Source: Prolixibacteraceae bacterium (GTDB lineage: Bacteria > Bacteroidota > Bacteroidia > Bacteroidales > Prolixibacteraceae). Taken from it: 42,223 nucleotides of DNA. The first letter of the stretch is position 1. Every line of letters begins with the position of its first letter. Below, piece after piece: positions 16,268-26,564 of this stretch. The stretch covers positions 1 through 42,223 of the forward strand of contig JAIBEY010000028.1 of NCBI GenBank assembly GCA_019459525.1, given 5' to 3'. The translations under genes were made by a program, and so were the position numbers. The notes under the pieces are model-generated. The model saw only the letters and a program-made list of their open reading frames with translations, was not told the origin of the DNA and did not search any database.

Positions 16268-18790
16268 CTACAATTCATTTGACTGATTATCACCATCTTC
16301 CAACGGTTCAATATGGTCATCCAGAACCTCAATAATTTCATCAGGTTCTTCTGATGCCGGAACAATTGTAATCGATGCAATCTGATCTCCCTCTTTCAAA
16401 TTAATCAGGCGAACCCCTTGTGCAGTACGACCCAAAATTCGAAGTGAAGATATTGACATTCTGATTGTTAAACCAATTTGGGTAATAATCATCAGGTCGT
16501 TAGTATCATCAACACTCTTAATCGAAATTAATTGCCCCGTCTTTTCTGTCACATTTATGGTCTTAACTCCTTTTCCTCCCCGGTTAGTCAAACGATAATC
16601 TTCAATTTTAGATCGTTTTCCATAACCATTTTCAGAAACTACCAATATGTCTTCGTTTTCGTTCTCAACACAAACCATGCCAACGACTTCGTCCTGGTCG
16701 TTTCCAAGAGTAATACCTCTTACTCCTGAAGCTGTTCTGCCTATTGGCCGTACGCTTTGATCTTGAAAACGAACCGCTTTGCCCGATTTTACCGCCATCA
16801 TAATATGATGATTTCCATTAGTCATCCGTGCTTCTAACAATTGGTCATCTTCGCGGATCGTAATTGCATTTACACCATTTTGGCGTGGACGTGAATATGC
16901 TTCGAGTGATGTTTTCTTGATAATTCCTTTTTTGGTGCAGAGAATTATAAAATTATTATTAATATAATCGGGATCGGTAAGATTATTCACATTAATATAT
17001 GCCAAAATTTTATCGTCCTGCTCAATATTAATAACATTCTGAATTGCCCGGCCTTTTGATGTTTTCGTGCCTTCAGGGATTTCATACACTTTCAGCCAGA
17101 AACATTTTCCTTTTTCTGAAAATAAAAGCAGTGTGTTGTGCATGGAAGCATTAAACATATGCTCAAGGAAATCAGAATCACGGGTTGTGCTACCTTTCGA
17201 ACCAACTCCTCCCCTTCCCTGTGTTTTAAAATCAGTTAAGGGTGTTCTTTTCAAATAGCCTAAATGAGAAATAGTAATTACCATTTCTTCATCAGCGTAG
17301 AAGTCTTCAGGGTTGAACTCTTCAGCATTCGGAACAATTTCTGTTCTACGCTCATCTCCGTACTTAGCTTTTACCTCCAGAAGTTCATTTTTTATGATCT
17401 CCATTCGGAGGCTGACATCTGCCAATACACTCTTCAAATATTCAATAAGCTTCAGAATATCTTCATATTCCTGATGTAACTTATCCTGCTCCAGGCCAGT
17501 TAACTGACGCAAACGCATTTCAACAATGGCGCGCGACTGAATGTCTGATAAATTAAATCGTTCAATCAGATTCAACCTGGCTTCGTCCGGATTTTTCGCA
17601 GCACGGATAATGGCGATTACTTCTTCAATATTATCACTTGCAATGATTAAACCTTCCAGAATATGAGCACGTTTCTCTGCCTGATCCAATTCAAACTGTG
17701 TTCTACGGATAACAACATCATGGCGGTGCTCAACAAAATAGTGAATTAAATCTTTCAGGTTAAGCATCTTAGGTCGGCCATTGACCAAGGCAATGTTATT
17801 TACACTGAAACTATTCTGAAGCTGAGTATATTTATAAAGCTTATTTAAAACGACATTCGATATCTCATCTTTCTTAATATCGAAAACAATACGCATTCCG
17901 TCACGATCCGATTCATCGTTCACGTTTGAAATTCCTTCAATTTTCTTTTCATTGATCAATTCAGCAGTCTTAATAATCAGTTCTGCTTTATTAACCATGT
18001 ATGGAATTTCGGTAATAACAACTTTCTCGCGGCCGTTCGGAGCTACTTCAATATGCGCTTTGCCCCTCACAACAATTCGTCCCCGTCCTGTTTCAAAAGC
18101 CTCCTGAACACCACGGTACCCATAAATGATTCCACCAGTTGGAAAATCAGGAGCTTTAATAATAGCTATAAGATCCTGTATATCAATCTCATTATTATCG
18201 ATATATGCAACGATTGCATCGATGGTATCCGATAAATTATGTGGGGGCATATTGGTCGCCATACCAACAGCAATACCAGATGCTCCATTCACTAATAAAT
18301 TTGGGATACGAGTAGGAAGAACGGTGGGTTCTTTCAACGACTCATCAAAGTTAGGTTGAAAATCAACCGTATTTTTTTCCAAATCGGAAAGTGTTTCTTC
18401 TGCTATTTTAGATAATCTGGCTTCAGTATAACGCATTGCTGCGGGACTATCACCATCAACTGATCCAAAGTTACCCTGTCCATCGACCAATGGATAACGT
18501 AACGACCATTCCTGGGCCATACGAACCATCGTAAAATATACTGATGAATCACCATGCGGGTGAAACTTTCCTAAAACTTCCCCTACGATCCTGGCTGATT
18601 TCTTATACGGTTTATTGGAAAGTGTTCCTAATTCACTCATTCCAAATAATACACGACGATGCACAGGCTTTAAACCATCTCTTACATCTGGAAGAGCTCT
18701 TGAAACAATAACAGACATCGAATAGTCGATGTAAGCTGATTTCATTTGCTCTTCAATATTTATCTTGATAATTTTTTCGCCTTCAGACAT
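16268..18790 (-). CDS. gyrA: DNA gyrase subunit A
   Basis: GyrA (840 aa) cleaves and rejoins DNA in the gyrase tetramer that introduces negative supercoils. The catalytic tyrosine is Tyr121 in [10 protein letters not shown]. The quinolone region reads [12 protein letters not shown]: Ser82 is retained, while Phe86 occupies the place of E. coli Asp87. The GyrA box is NRGGKGV in the C-terminal beta-pinwheel, and an acidic tail ends the protein. The start at 18790 is supported by an unusually strong Shine-Dalgarno sequence for this phylum and an upstream promoter. A TPR gene follows within 42 bases. Identity is certain; ParC is excluded by the GyrA box and family length. Confidence 0.97.
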   Translation of the reverse strand: MSEGEKIIKINIEEQMKSAYIDYSMSVIVSRALPDVRDGLKPVHRRVLFGMSELGTLSNKPYKKSARIVGEVLGKFHPHGDSSVYFTMVRMAQEWSLRYPLVDGQGNFGSVDGDSPAAMRYTEARLSKIAEETLSDLEKNTVDFQPNFDESLKEPTVLPTRIPNLLVNGASGIAVGMATNMPPHNLSDTIDAIVAYIDNNEIDIQDLIAIIKAPDFPTGGIIYGYRGVQEAFETGRGRIVVRGKAHIEVAPNGREKVVITEIPYMVNKAELIIKTAELINEKKIEGISNVNDESDRDGMRIVFDIKKDEISNVVLNKLYKYTQLQNSFSVNNIALVNGRPKMLNLKDLIHYFVEHRHDVVIRRTQFELDQAEKRAHILEGLIIASDNIEEVIAIIRAAKNPDEARLNLIERFNLSDIQSRAIVEMRLRQLTGLEQDKLHQEYEDILKLIEYLKSVLADVSLRMEIIKNELLEVKAKYGDERRTEIVPNAEEFNPEDFYADEEMVITISHLGYLKRTPLTDFKTQGRGGVGSKGSTTRDSDFLEHMFNASMHNTLLLFSEKGKCFWLKVYEIPEGTKTSKGRAIQNVINIEQDDKILAYINVNNLTDPDYINNNFIILCTKKGIIKKTSLEAYSRPRQNGVNAITIREDDQLLEARMTNGNHHIMMAVKSGKAVRFQDQSVRPIGRTASGVRGITLGNDQDEVVGMVCVENENEDILVVSENGYGKRSKIEDYRLTNRGGKGVKTINVTEKTGQLISIKSVDDTNDLMIITQIGLTIRMSISSLRILGRTAQGVRLINLKEGDQIASITIVPASEEPDEIIEVLDDHIEPLEDGDNQSNEL

Positions 18791-18793
18791 TTA

Positions 18794-18803
18794 CTCCTCC
18801 TTT
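18794..18803 (-). promoter_or_regulatory. Strong Shine-Dalgarno site of gyrA
   Basis: The minus strand reads AAAGGAGGAGTAAATG, so a full anti-16S match stands five bases before the ATG. Most genes in this window have no such site, in keeping with Bacteroidota, which makes this one notable. Confidence 0.8.
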
Positions 18804-18833
18804 AAATAAATTTTGCTTAAAAAAAATGACTGA

Positions 18834-18862
18834 CAAAAATACAAAAATACTTTTTGAAACAA
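18834..18862 (-). promoter_or_regulatory. Promoter of gyrA
   Basis: On the minus strand TTG (18862-18860) is followed after 18 bases by TATTTTTG (18841-18834); a second TATTTTTG copy lies directly upstream at 18849-18842. Both match TAnnTTTG. The leader would be about 40 bases. Confidence 0.65.
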
Positions 18863-19063
18863 GCAATTTACTTGCTTTTCATTGGCATTCGGGAAATAAG
18901 ATTTGAACAATGCAATGTTCAAAAAATCAACAATTTAAACTGAATGCTTAATATTTAATGATTAAATTTGATGAAAGAAGTTTCGCAGCATGAGAAACCG
19001 TACCAACTTTTAGGAATACTTTTTGTTATTTTGAAATTGTAATTTATTAACGTGTCAATAAAT

Positions 19064-21589
19064 ATGGATTCACAATTTTCACCACGAATTAAAGATGTAC
19101 TATCATATAGTAGAGAAGAGGCCATTCGATTGGGAAATGAGAGTATTGGATTGGAACATATCTTTCTGGGTATTCTGAGAGATGGCGAAGGTGTGGCTAT
19201 TGAGATACTTACTAATCTGGGAATAAATCTAGCTGAAATAAAACAATCGATTGAAGAAAAACTAAGAACTGGCAAAGATGTTGATTCACAAGCATCTGTG
19301 CAATTACTAAAGTCGGCCGAAAAAGCGCTAAAGCTTGTTTATCTGGAAGCCCGTGCCTTTAACAGCCCTACTATTAATACGGGTCACCTACTGCTTGCCC
19401 TAATAAAAGACAAGGACAGTTTAATTAGCAATATCATGAACGACTACCATATTAATTACTACATATTAAAGTCCAGGTTGGAAGATTATAAAAACCCGGA
19501 AGCTAAATCGGATTTTGATGACGAAGATGACGATGCTGATGACAGTTTTTCCAAACCGTCCGGAGGTGCATCTTCCTCATCTGCCAAAAAGCCAGCTAAT
19601 CCGAAATCAGAAACACCAGTTCTTGACAATTTTGGCGTAGATATTACCAAGGCTGCCGAAGAAAATAATCTGGATCCGATTGTTGGCCGGGAACGCGAGA
19701 TCGAACGCTTAGCCCAGATTTTATCGAGAAGAAAAAAGAACAACCCAATACTTATTGGCGAACCTGGAGTCGGTAAATCTGCTATTGCTGAAGGACTTGC
19801 GCTTCGGATTATTCAGAAGAAAGTATCCCGTGTTTTGTTCGACAAAAGAGTTGTAAGCCTCGATATTGCGTCTATAGTAGCCGGCACAAAATACCGTGGC
19901 CAGTTTGAAGAACGCATGAAAGCTATTTTAAACGAGTTATCAAAAGTTAACAACGTTATTTTATTTATTGACGAAATACATACTATTGTTGGTGCTGGCG
20001 GGGCAACCGGATCACTGGATGCTGCCAATATGCTGAAACCTGCTCTGGCGCGCGGTGAAATACAATGTATTGGAGCCACTACTTTGGATGAATATCGCCA
20101 ACAAATAGAGAAAGATGGAGCTTTGGAACGCAGATTCCAGAAAATTATGGTTGAGCCCACTTCTGTTGACGAAACCATTGAAATTCTGAATAACATCAAA
20201 CAACGTTATGAAGATCACCACAATGTAATTTATACACCTGAAGCTATTGATGCTTGTGTAAAATTAACGGCCCGATATATTCCGGACCGTTTCCTTCCTG
20301 ATAAGGCTATTGATGCATTGGACGAATCCGGATCACGGGTACACATTTCGAACATCAACGTTCCCGATCGCATAGTAAAGCTCGAAGAGAAAATTGAGAA
20401 AACAAAAGAAGAAAAAATAAAAGCTGTTAAAAGTCAAAACTTTGAACTGGCGGCTAATCATCGTGATAAAGAAAAGAGTTTGTTGCAGTTGCTTGATCAG
20501 GAAAAAGAAGAATGGGAAAAAGAACTCATCAGTCACCGTGAAACTGTTACCGAGGAAAAAGTTGCTGAGGTTGTTGCCATGATGTCAGGCGTTCCTATCC
20601 AGCGAATTGCTCAGGCCGAAGGCAAACGGTTAATGGATATGGGAAAACAGCTTATGGGTAGCGTTGTTGGGCAGGATGACGCCATTGTAAAAATTGTAAA
20701 ATCTATTCAGCGGAATAGAGCTGGCCTTAAAGATCCCAATAAGCCAATCGGTTCGTTCGTATTTCTTGGACCAACTGGAGTTGGTAAAACGCAATTAGCC
20801 AAAGTATTGGCTAAATACCTATTCGATGGTGTTGATTCTCTTATCAGAGTAGATATGAGCGAATATATGGAAAAATTCTCCGTTTCGCGACTTGTGGGGG
20901 CTCCTCCGGGATATGTTGGATATGAAGAAGGTGGTCAGTTGACTGAAAAAGTACGACGTAAACCATATTGTGTCGTTTTATTGGATGAAATTGAAAAAGC
21001 TCACCCTGATGTATTTCACTTATTGCTTCAGGTATTGGATGAAGGAAGATTAACCGACAGTTTAGGACGCAATATTGATTTTAAAAATACGATCATAATT
21101 ATGACCTCGAACATTGGTTCGCGTCAATTGTCTGAATTTGGTCGTGGAGTTGGTTTCTCTACACAAAAGGCAAGTGTTGATGAAGGCGAAAATGCGAAAT
21201 ATATTGTTGAAAAAGCCCTTAAAAAAGCGTTCGCCCCAGAATTCTTAAACCGTATCGACGATGTCATCATGTTCAACTCGCTAACCAAAGAACACATTCA
21301 CGAAATCATTGATATTGAACTAAAAGGCTTATACGATCGAGTTAATTCGCTCAATTACAAGCTGAAAATATCAACAGCGGCGAAAGATTTTATTGCCGAT
21401 AAAGGTTACGATTCTCAGTTTGGTGCCAGGCCACTTAAACGCGCTATCCAAAAATATCTGGAAGATGAAATGGCAGAAGTGATCATAAAAGCCTCAGTGG
21501 TACAAGGTGATACGATTTCCGTAGGTTTTGACAAGAAAACTGAAAAAATCAAAATCAGGATATTAACGTCACCCGTTATAAAGAAATAA
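19064..21589 (+). CDS. clpC: ATP-dependent Clp protease ATPase subunit ClpC
   Basis: ClpC is a hexameric AAA+ unfoldase that feeds proteins to ClpP. From the ATG at 19064 it is 841 aa; a GTG at 19052 is an alternative, but family members begin MDSQFSP. Residues 1-145 hold the two Clp_N repeats, followed by an acidic Ser-rich linker. The first AAA+ domain has Walker A GEPGVGKS (about 232) and Walker B LFIDEIH. A coiled-coil/UVR-like middle region includes NFELAANHRDKE. The second AAA+ domain has GPTGVGKT (about 569) and LLDEIEKAHPD, and the end carries the Clp D2-small domain (FGARPLKRAIQKYLED). It is a single-gene unit divergent from gyrA. Confidence 0.95.
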   Translation: MDSQFSPRIKDVLSYSREEAIRLGNESIGLEHIFLGILRDGEGVAIEILTNLGINLAEIKQSIEEKLRTGKDVDSQASVQLLKSAEKALKLVYLEARAFNSPTINTGHLLLALIKDKDSLISNIMNDYHINYYILKSRLEDYKNPEAKSDFDDEDDDADDSFSKPSGGASSSSAKKPANPKSETPVLDNFGVDITKAAEENNLDPIVGREREIERLAQILSRRKKNNPILIGEPGVGKSAIAEGLALRIIQKKVSRVLFDKRVVSLDIASIVAGTKYRGQFEERMKAILNELSKVNNVILFIDEIHTIVGAGGATGSLDAANMLKPALARGEIQCIGATTLDEYRQQIEKDGALERRFQKIMVEPTSVDETIEILNNIKQRYEDHHNVIYTPEAIDACVKLTARYIPDRFLPDKAIDALDESGSRVHISNINVPDRIVKLEEKIEKTKEEKIKAVKSQNFELAANHRDKEKSLLQLLDQEKEEWEKELISHRETVTEEKVAEVVAMMSGVPIQRIAQAEGKRLMDMGKQLMGSVVGQDDAIVKIVKSIQRNRAGLKDPNKPIGSFVFLGPTGVGKTQLAKVLAKYLFDGVDSLIRVDMSEYMEKFSVSRLVGAPPGYVGYEEGGQLTEKVRRKPYCVVLLDEIEKAHPDVFHLLLQVLDEGRLTDSLGRNIDFKNTIIIMTSNIGSRQLSEFGRGVGFSTQKASVDEGENAKYIVEKALKKAFAPEFLNRIDDVIMFNSLTKEHIHEIIDIELKGLYDRVNSLNYKLKISTAAKDFIADKGYDSQFGARPLKRAIQKYLEDEMAEVIIKASVVQGDTISVGFDKKTEKIKIRILTSPVIKK

Positions 21590-21601
21590 GTACAAACAAA
21601 G

Positions 21602-21627
21602 AAACCAGGTTTACGCCTGGTTTTTTT
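21602..21627. terminator. Bidirectional terminator between clpC and the phosphatase gene
   Basis: AAACCAGG (21602-21609) and CCTGGTTT (21616-21623) form a perfect stem; T residues follow on the plus strand and a T-rich stretch follows on the minus strand. The hairpin loop contains the stop codon of the minus-strand gene (21611-21613). Confidence 0.85.
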
Positions 21628-23503
21628 GTTTGTGACCTAAATATCTTAATGCCAGCAGTGTTATATCGTCCTCTTGTTTCTTTTCTCCTTCGTAAATTAC
21701 AATACTCTTCGAAAGTTTGTCAACAACTTCTGCTGCCGACAAATCAGCCATATGCAGAATGTTTTGTTCCAATTTTTCAGTACCGTAATGCTGATCGGTC
21801 GAGTCTCTGGAGTTAATAACACCATCGGTATATAAAAGAAACAAGTCTCCGTACTTCAATTCAAGACTACCACTTTTATAATTTTTGTTTTTATAAATAC
21901 CCAAAGGTAATCCGTGACTTTTCGAAAGGGTTTGAAGTGTTCCATCAGCATGAAGGATGTACGGATAATTGTGCGCTGCATTACAATAATCAAGAATACC
22001 CGATTTTGTATCAAGGATTCCTATAAAAAGCGTAATAAAATATTGGTGTGAATTGCGGGAGCTCAACTCTTTATTTACCCGGCTTACGATTTCTTTTGAC
22101 GATAGAATCTTGGCATTTGCCTTTATAAGTGTACTGGCAATTGCCATAAACAACGAAGCAGGAATCCCTTTCCCCGAAACATCGCCAATAGCGACTAACA
22201 GATGACTTTTATCGATAAAAAAATAATCGTATAAATCCCCACCTACAATTTCAGCCGGTTTTAATAATGCAAATAAGTCGATTTCCGGATGTTTCTCAAA
22301 TATAGGTTTTCCAGTCGGAATAATATTTAATTGGATATCGCGTGCCGATTTCAGATCCTTTTCATATTTAAGCTTTTCTGCGGCCGTTTTTGTTTGTTCG
22401 CTGATTAACGATCCGTATTTAGCCTGCCAATCTTCAAAACTTTCGATAAGCATCCGAATCTCATCTTTTGAGTTTTTCTCGACACCTTGTCCCGAACTGA
22501 ATTCCTGAATCGACTGCGTTATACGCGCCAATGGATTAAGCATTTGCCAAAATATAAACATGTTTATAAAAAACAGAACGATAATCCCTATTCCGGAAAC
22601 CAATATGATTCTCTTGAATACAACTTCAATATCTTTAAACAATTCTTTTTCCGGAATCACGATCAGAATTGACCAATTGGGGTTTGTTAAGGGCGCCATA
22701 TAGAGCCAACACGATTGATCAACAACATATTGCCTAATTCCTCTACCGCCTCCTCTCCCATTTGCAAATTCTTTCTCCATTTCCTGAAATTTACTTTTTG
22801 CCAGTCTTTCGAAGGTGCTTTTATGAGCGGCCGATTCCACTTTCGGGCGAGTAATATAATTCCCAGACTTATCTATAACGAACGAATAACCACTCTCTCC
22901 TATTTTAATCTCCGAAAGTAAGCGATTCAACTCCCGTAACGACACTTCGCACGAAACAACTCCGGCAACTAATTTTGAATTAGGATAATAAATTGGAGTT
23001 TTATAGGAAACCAAAAGATGCGTGTGGTCATTTTTACAATAAAATGGAACAGACCAAAGCCCACTATTGGAAGGAAGTTCTCCTGACTTTAGCTTTAAAA
23101 TATACTGCTCATTTATAACACTATCAGGACTGGAAATAATTTGACCGGGTTTATTGGATGAATATTTTACAAAGCCGCCTTTTTCATTAAGTAATTCAAC
23201 ATGAATACTTTCAAGTATAATATTGGTTTCTAAAATTTTAGCCAATAAAAAGTTAAGGTCATTGTTCTTTTGATAATATAAAGCCTGAAATGCGACGTTC
23301 TTTGCTATTTCTTCGGTACCTACAGTAATCCGGGAAACCTTGGAGAGAATCAAATTACTCTGGTTGATTGCGCCCTCCTCTATCTTACCAACCAAAATTT
23401 TATTACTCAAATGATAATTAATGTACACAATGGCTGCAATAATTAAAATAGCAATTGAAGTAATATGAGAATTCAGGCGAAAGGAAACTCCTTTTTGGCT
23501 CAT
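21611..23503 (-). CDS. Sensor PP2C/SpoIIE-type serine phosphatase
   Basis: This membrane protein (630 aa from the ATG at 23503; in-frame ATGs at 23545 and 23596 are alternatives) has membrane segments at about 13-30 and 298-320. They bracket a large periplasmic Cache-type sensor (SGYSFVIDKSGNYITRP, WSILIVIPEKELF). A short HAMP-like linker and coiled coil lead to a SpoIIE/PP2C domain with the metal-binding motifs AEIVGGDLYDYF, IGDVSGKGIPASL, LLYTDGVIN and DDITLLAL. Such proteins dephosphorylate anti-sigma-factor antagonists in partner-switching systems; no STAS or HPK gene is next to it, so the partner is elsewhere. It is convergent with clpC and shares its terminator. Confidence 0.9.
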   Translation of the reverse strand: MSQKGVSFRLNSHITSIAILIIAAIVYINYHLSNKILVGKIEEGAINQSNLILSKVSRITVGTEEIAKNVAFQALYYQKNNDLNFLLAKILETNIILESIHVELLNEKGGFVKYSSNKPGQIISSPDSVINEQYILKLKSGELPSNSGLWSVPFYCKNDHTHLLVSYKTPIYYPNSKLVAGVVSCEVSLRELNRLLSEIKIGESGYSFVIDKSGNYITRPKVESAAHKSTFERLAKSKFQEMEKEFANGRGGGRGIRQYVVDQSCWLYMAPLTNPNWSILIVIPEKELFKDIEVVFKRIILVSGIGIIVLFFINMFIFWQMLNPLARITQSIQEFSSGQGVEKNSKDEIRMLIESFEDWQAKYGSLISEQTKTAAEKLKYEKDLKSARDIQLNIIPTGKPIFEKHPEIDLFALLKPAEIVGGDLYDYFFIDKSHLLVAIGDVSGKGIPASLFMAIASTLIKANAKILSSKEIVSRVNKELSSRNSHQYFITLFIGILDTKSGILDYCNAAHNYPYILHADGTLQTLSKSHGLPLGIYKNKNYKSGSLELKYGDLFLLYTDGVINSRDSTDQHYGTEKLEQNILHMADLSAAEVVDKLSKSIVIYEGEKKQEDDITLLALRYLGHKQKNQA

Positions 23504-23663
23504 TTTAATAGATTTATTTGGCTTACCCAATATAAGAAAAAGCATTCTGAAATCGGTCCTGCAACGCTTAAAAAAAGTTAAACTCAAAACAGGCAACTAA
23601 CTATTCGCCCATTTGCCTGTATCCTGGAAAGTATTGTTTATTTTCTGTACCATAATCTTCAAA

Positions 23664-23693
23664 ATAAAAAAGCCGGCACAAAAGTACCGGCTT
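23664..23693 (-). terminator. Terminator of fabG
   Basis: On the minus strand AAGCCGG and CCGGCTT (23670-23676 with 23687-23693) form a seven-base GC-rich stem followed by TTTTTTA, 30 bases after the fabG stop. Confidence 0.88.
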
Positions 23694-23722
23694 CTCCATA
23701 TTCTTTCAAAAGAAATAAAATA

Positions 23723-24469
23723 TTAGGTATTCATAGCGCCACAAACGTTAATTACCTGTCCGCTTACATACGACGATAAGTCTGATGCAAGGAAAAGAGC
23801 AACTTTAGCAACTTCTTCTGGAGAGCCACCGCGCTTCATCGGAATGGTTGCCTCCCATTGTTTACGTGCATCTTCCGGAATTTTTGCAGTCATTTCAGTG
23901 ATAATAAATCCGGGGGCAATGGCATTTGAGCGGATTCCGCGTGAACCAAGCTCTTTAGCTATTGATTTGGTGAAACCGATTATTCCGGCTTTAGATGCAG
24001 AATAGTTTGATTGTCCGGCATTTCCACTAACTCCAACGACCGAGCTCAGATTAACTATCGAACCTGATTTTTGTTTCAACATAATTTTCTGGGCAGCCTT
24101 GGCAAAATTAAAAACCGATTTCAGGTTTACATTAATTACGGCATCCCATTGTTCTTCAGTCATGCGCATCAATAAAGTATCTTTGGTGATACCTGCATTA
24201 TTAACTAAAGCATCAACAGCTCCAAAGTCGGTAACAATCTGGTTCACAACCCGATCGGTATCCTCGAAATTAGCTGCATTCGATGCGTATCCTTTAGCTT
24301 TCACGCCAAGTTCAATTAACTCAGCCTCAGTGTTTTTCATGTTTTCATCTTCAAAAAGATCGGTGAAGGCAATATTGCAACCTTCTTCTGCAAATTTGAT
24401 GGCAATTGCTTTTCCAATTCCCCTCGATGCGCCAGTAATTATGGCCGTTTTTCCTTCAAGAAGTTTCAT
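23723..24469 (-). CDS. fabG: 3-oxoacyl-[acyl-carrier-protein] reductase
   Basis: FabG (248 aa) reduces 3-oxoacyl-ACP with NADPH in each round of fatty-acid elongation. It is a classical short-chain dehydrogenase: the cofactor loop TGASRGIG (residues 12-19), NNAGITKD, the catalytic Ser in LSSVVGVSG and the YSASK Tyr-Lys pair, and a C terminus SSYVSGQVINVCGAMNT typical of FabG. It is a single-gene unit with a -7 box upstream and a terminator downstream. No other fatty-acid genes are adjacent, so a general short-chain reductase role is not fully excluded, but length and motifs fit FabG well. Confidence 0.94.
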   Translation of the reverse strand: MKLLEGKTAIITGASRGIGKAIAIKFAEEGCNIAFTDLFEDENMKNTEAELIELGVKAKGYASNAANFEDTDRVVNQIVTDFGAVDALVNNAGITKDTLLMRMTEEQWDAVINVNLKSVFNFAKAAQKIMLKQKSGSIVNLSSVVGVSGNAGQSNYSASKAGIIGFTKSIAKELGSRGIRSNAIAPGFIITEMTAKIPEDARKQWEATIPMKRGGSPEEVAKVALFLASDLSSYVSGQVINVCGAMNT

Positions 24470-24506
24470 ACTTAATATTTGAGTTATATGTTTTTCAAAT
24501 TATGGG

Positions 24507-24514
24507 CAAAAGTA
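24507..24514 (-). promoter_or_regulatory. -7 promoter box of fabG
   Basis: The minus strand reads TACTTTTG, matching TAnnTTTG, 37 bases before the fabG ATG. No -33 box is evident. Confidence 0.4.
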
Positions 24515-24733
24515 ATAAAATATACGAACCCGAAGTTTTTAAGCTTCCCTTATCAGTCTTTTCAATCTTTTTGTCAGAAATATCCATAGAATTTTATACT
24601 GAAGTATTCGAAATCTCAACCAACTATTTATATTCAAAATTTTAATATTACATTCGCCATACCTCTAAAAAATCAACTAATCAATCATAGTCTAATTTTA
24701 AAACACTATAGTGTAGCAATTTATATTATATAG

Positions 24734-25654
24734 ATGATGTTAGTCCCTAAAAAAAGTCTTTGCGTTTTTATTCATTTTAGTGAATATCCATATATTCCTA
24801 ATTACGTTGAGCTCTATGTCAACGAGTTATCCATCTATTTTGACGAGGTAATAATTGCCACCAACCAAAGAGCTTTAAATCCCCGTATTGAAAGTTTAAA
24901 TGCGAATATATCCATTCAGTTTCTGCGTAATGAAGGTTATGATTTTGGAATGTTTTACAAGGTGTTCCAAACAATTAATCCGCTTAAATACCACCAGATC
25001 GCTTGTGTTAACGATTCGAATGTCCTTTTTAATAGTTTGCAACCAATTTTTGAATGGGGTAAAAATTCGAAACTGGACTTCTGGGGATTAATTGATTCTC
25101 ACGAAAAACCATGGTTCTCAACATACCTGGATAGCTATCATATACAAAGTCATTTTATTGTTTTTCAAACAAAAGCCATTAAGGTGTTACCCGCCTTTTT
25201 TAATTCAATTAATATTCAGGATATATTTGACGAAAAAGACATTGTGAAATTGAGGCAGGCTGTGATTAATCAGTGGGAAATTGGCCTTACCCAATTTATG
25301 AAAAACAACGATATTCTTAATGGTTGTTTCATAGACAGCCAATTGTATTCGCTTATACATTATTCCGGAAAACCTGTTAATGTTGGGCATAAGTTGTATT
25401 CAGAGCTGATTCAATCGGGCTTTCCATTATTAAAAAAGAAAATTATCACAAGTAGTAAATGGACAGACTTTTTTCGTTCTGAGACTCATTGGGAAAAAAT
25501 GATCCGACAGTATGGGAATAAAGACTGGAAACTGGAAATATTGATTAATGAATTGCTTCGGATTAAAGATGAGTATAATAATCAACCTATTAACATGTTA
25601 AAAAAACAGCTCCTGAAAGTTTACAATGCTTTACAGAAAAAAGATGTTGCCTAA
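24734..25654 (+). CDS. RgpF-like rhamnan synthesis family protein
   Basis: This 306-aa protein resembles the RgpF family (rhamnan synthesis protein F), glycan-building proteins of cell-surface polysaccharide pathways. Typical features are an N-terminal beta-alpha start (SLCVFIHFSEYP), the NEGYDFGMF motif at about residues 61-69, the CVNDSNVLF motif with its Asp near residue 97, and HIQSHFIVF. No signal peptide or membrane segment is seen. A second Met directly follows the first, so the start could be one codon later. It stands next to a DUF4422 gene 56 bases downstream, also linked to glycan synthesis, but no sugar-nucleotide or export genes accompany them. Confidence 0.82.
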   Translation: MMLVPKKSLCVFIHFSEYPYIPNYVELYVNELSIYFDEVIIATNQRALNPRIESLNANISIQFLRNEGYDFGMFYKVFQTINPLKYHQIACVNDSNVLFNSLQPIFEWGKNSKLDFWGLIDSHEKPWFSTYLDSYHIQSHFIVFQTKAIKVLPAFFNSINIQDIFDEKDIVKLRQAVINQWEIGLTQFMKNNDILNGCFIDSQLYSLIHYSGKPVNVGHKLYSELIQSGFPLLKKKIITSSKWTDFFRSETHWEKMIRQYGNKDWKLEILINELLRIKDEYNNQPINMLKKQLLKVYNALQKKDVA

Positions 25655-25710
25655 CCTTTGGACAAATTGAAACTCAAAAAAAAAATCATTTTATCAAATA
25701 TCGATTCACA

Positions 25711-26523
25711 ATGTCGGGTTCCTCAAAAATAAAAATTTATGTCTTTTACTATAAAAACGGATCAATTTTGGAAATGGATCCAATCTACCAGCCAATTATG
25801 GCTGGCTGTGATCGATATAACGAAAAAACAACTATTCCCGGCGACAATACAGGCATTCACATATCAGAAAAAAATCCGTTTTACAGCGAATTAACGGGCA
25901 TTTACTGGGTCTGGAAAAATACTTATCAGGATGTTATCGGAACCTGCCATTACCGGAGATTTTTTACAGCTAAACCCGAACCATTTTTATATCAACTCAA
26001 ACGATTGTTATACTTTCCATTGGGCTTATATAAAAAGCGCTTCGGGCTGATTTATACCCAAAATACCAAACGATTTGCCGGGCGAATTCTGACCAAAGAT
26101 GAAATTGAGTCGCTGCTTTGTAAATACGATGCCATTTTGCCTCAAGCCCGAAAGTTGAAATATACGGTTAAAACGCACTACAGTCGTTATCACGACATCA
26201 ATGACCTCAAACTACTCGAATCCATTTTAAAAGAAAAATATCCTGACTACCTTGTGGCCTATCACGAAGTATTAAAAAGCAAACGACTATACGCCAACAA
26301 CATGTTTATTCTAAAAGACGAACATTTTCAGGAATTTATGGCCTGGTGGTTTGATCTGCTTTTTGAGTTTGAACGACGGATCGATTTAAATGCATATACC
26401 GATTATCAGAAACGCATTCTCGGGTTTATGGCCGAACGTTTACTCAATATCTGGTTTCAGAAAAAACAATTGAACTGCGTTGAACTGCCGGTAATCTATT
26501 TCAAACGTTTCAAGCTTGAATAG
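25711..26523 (+). CDS. DUF4422 family glycan-synthesis protein
   Basis: This 270-aa protein matches the DUF4422 family, found in capsule and exopolysaccharide clusters and thought to be glycosyltransferases. Diagnostic features are KIYVFYYKNG at the N terminus, SELTGIYWVWKN at about residues 57-68, and the IGTCHYRRFF motif at about 74-83, followed by NNMFILKDEHF and a C-terminal GFMAERLLNIW. It is soluble with no membrane segment. It lies behind the RgpF-like gene and probably shares its transcript. The acceptor and sugar are unknown. Confidence 0.88.
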   Translation: MSGSSKIKIYVFYYKNGSILEMDPIYQPIMAGCDRYNEKTTIPGDNTGIHISEKNPFYSELTGIYWVWKNTYQDVIGTCHYRRFFTAKPEPFLYQLKRLLYFPLGLYKKRFGLIYTQNTKRFAGRILTKDEIESLLCKYDAILPQARKLKYTVKTHYSRYHDINDLKLLESILKEKYPDYLVAYHEVLKSKRLYANNMFILKDEHFQEFMAWWFDLLFEFERRIDLNAYTDYQKRILGFMAERLLNIWFQKKQLNCVELPVIYFKRFKLE

Positions 26524-26564
26524 CTAACAACTTCAAATAAGCAGGCTATTCAAGTCAAATAATG

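Noticed and set aside
19052-19063. GTG start for clpC
   Set aside because: ClpC proteins of this group begin MDSQFSP, which fits the ATG at 19064.
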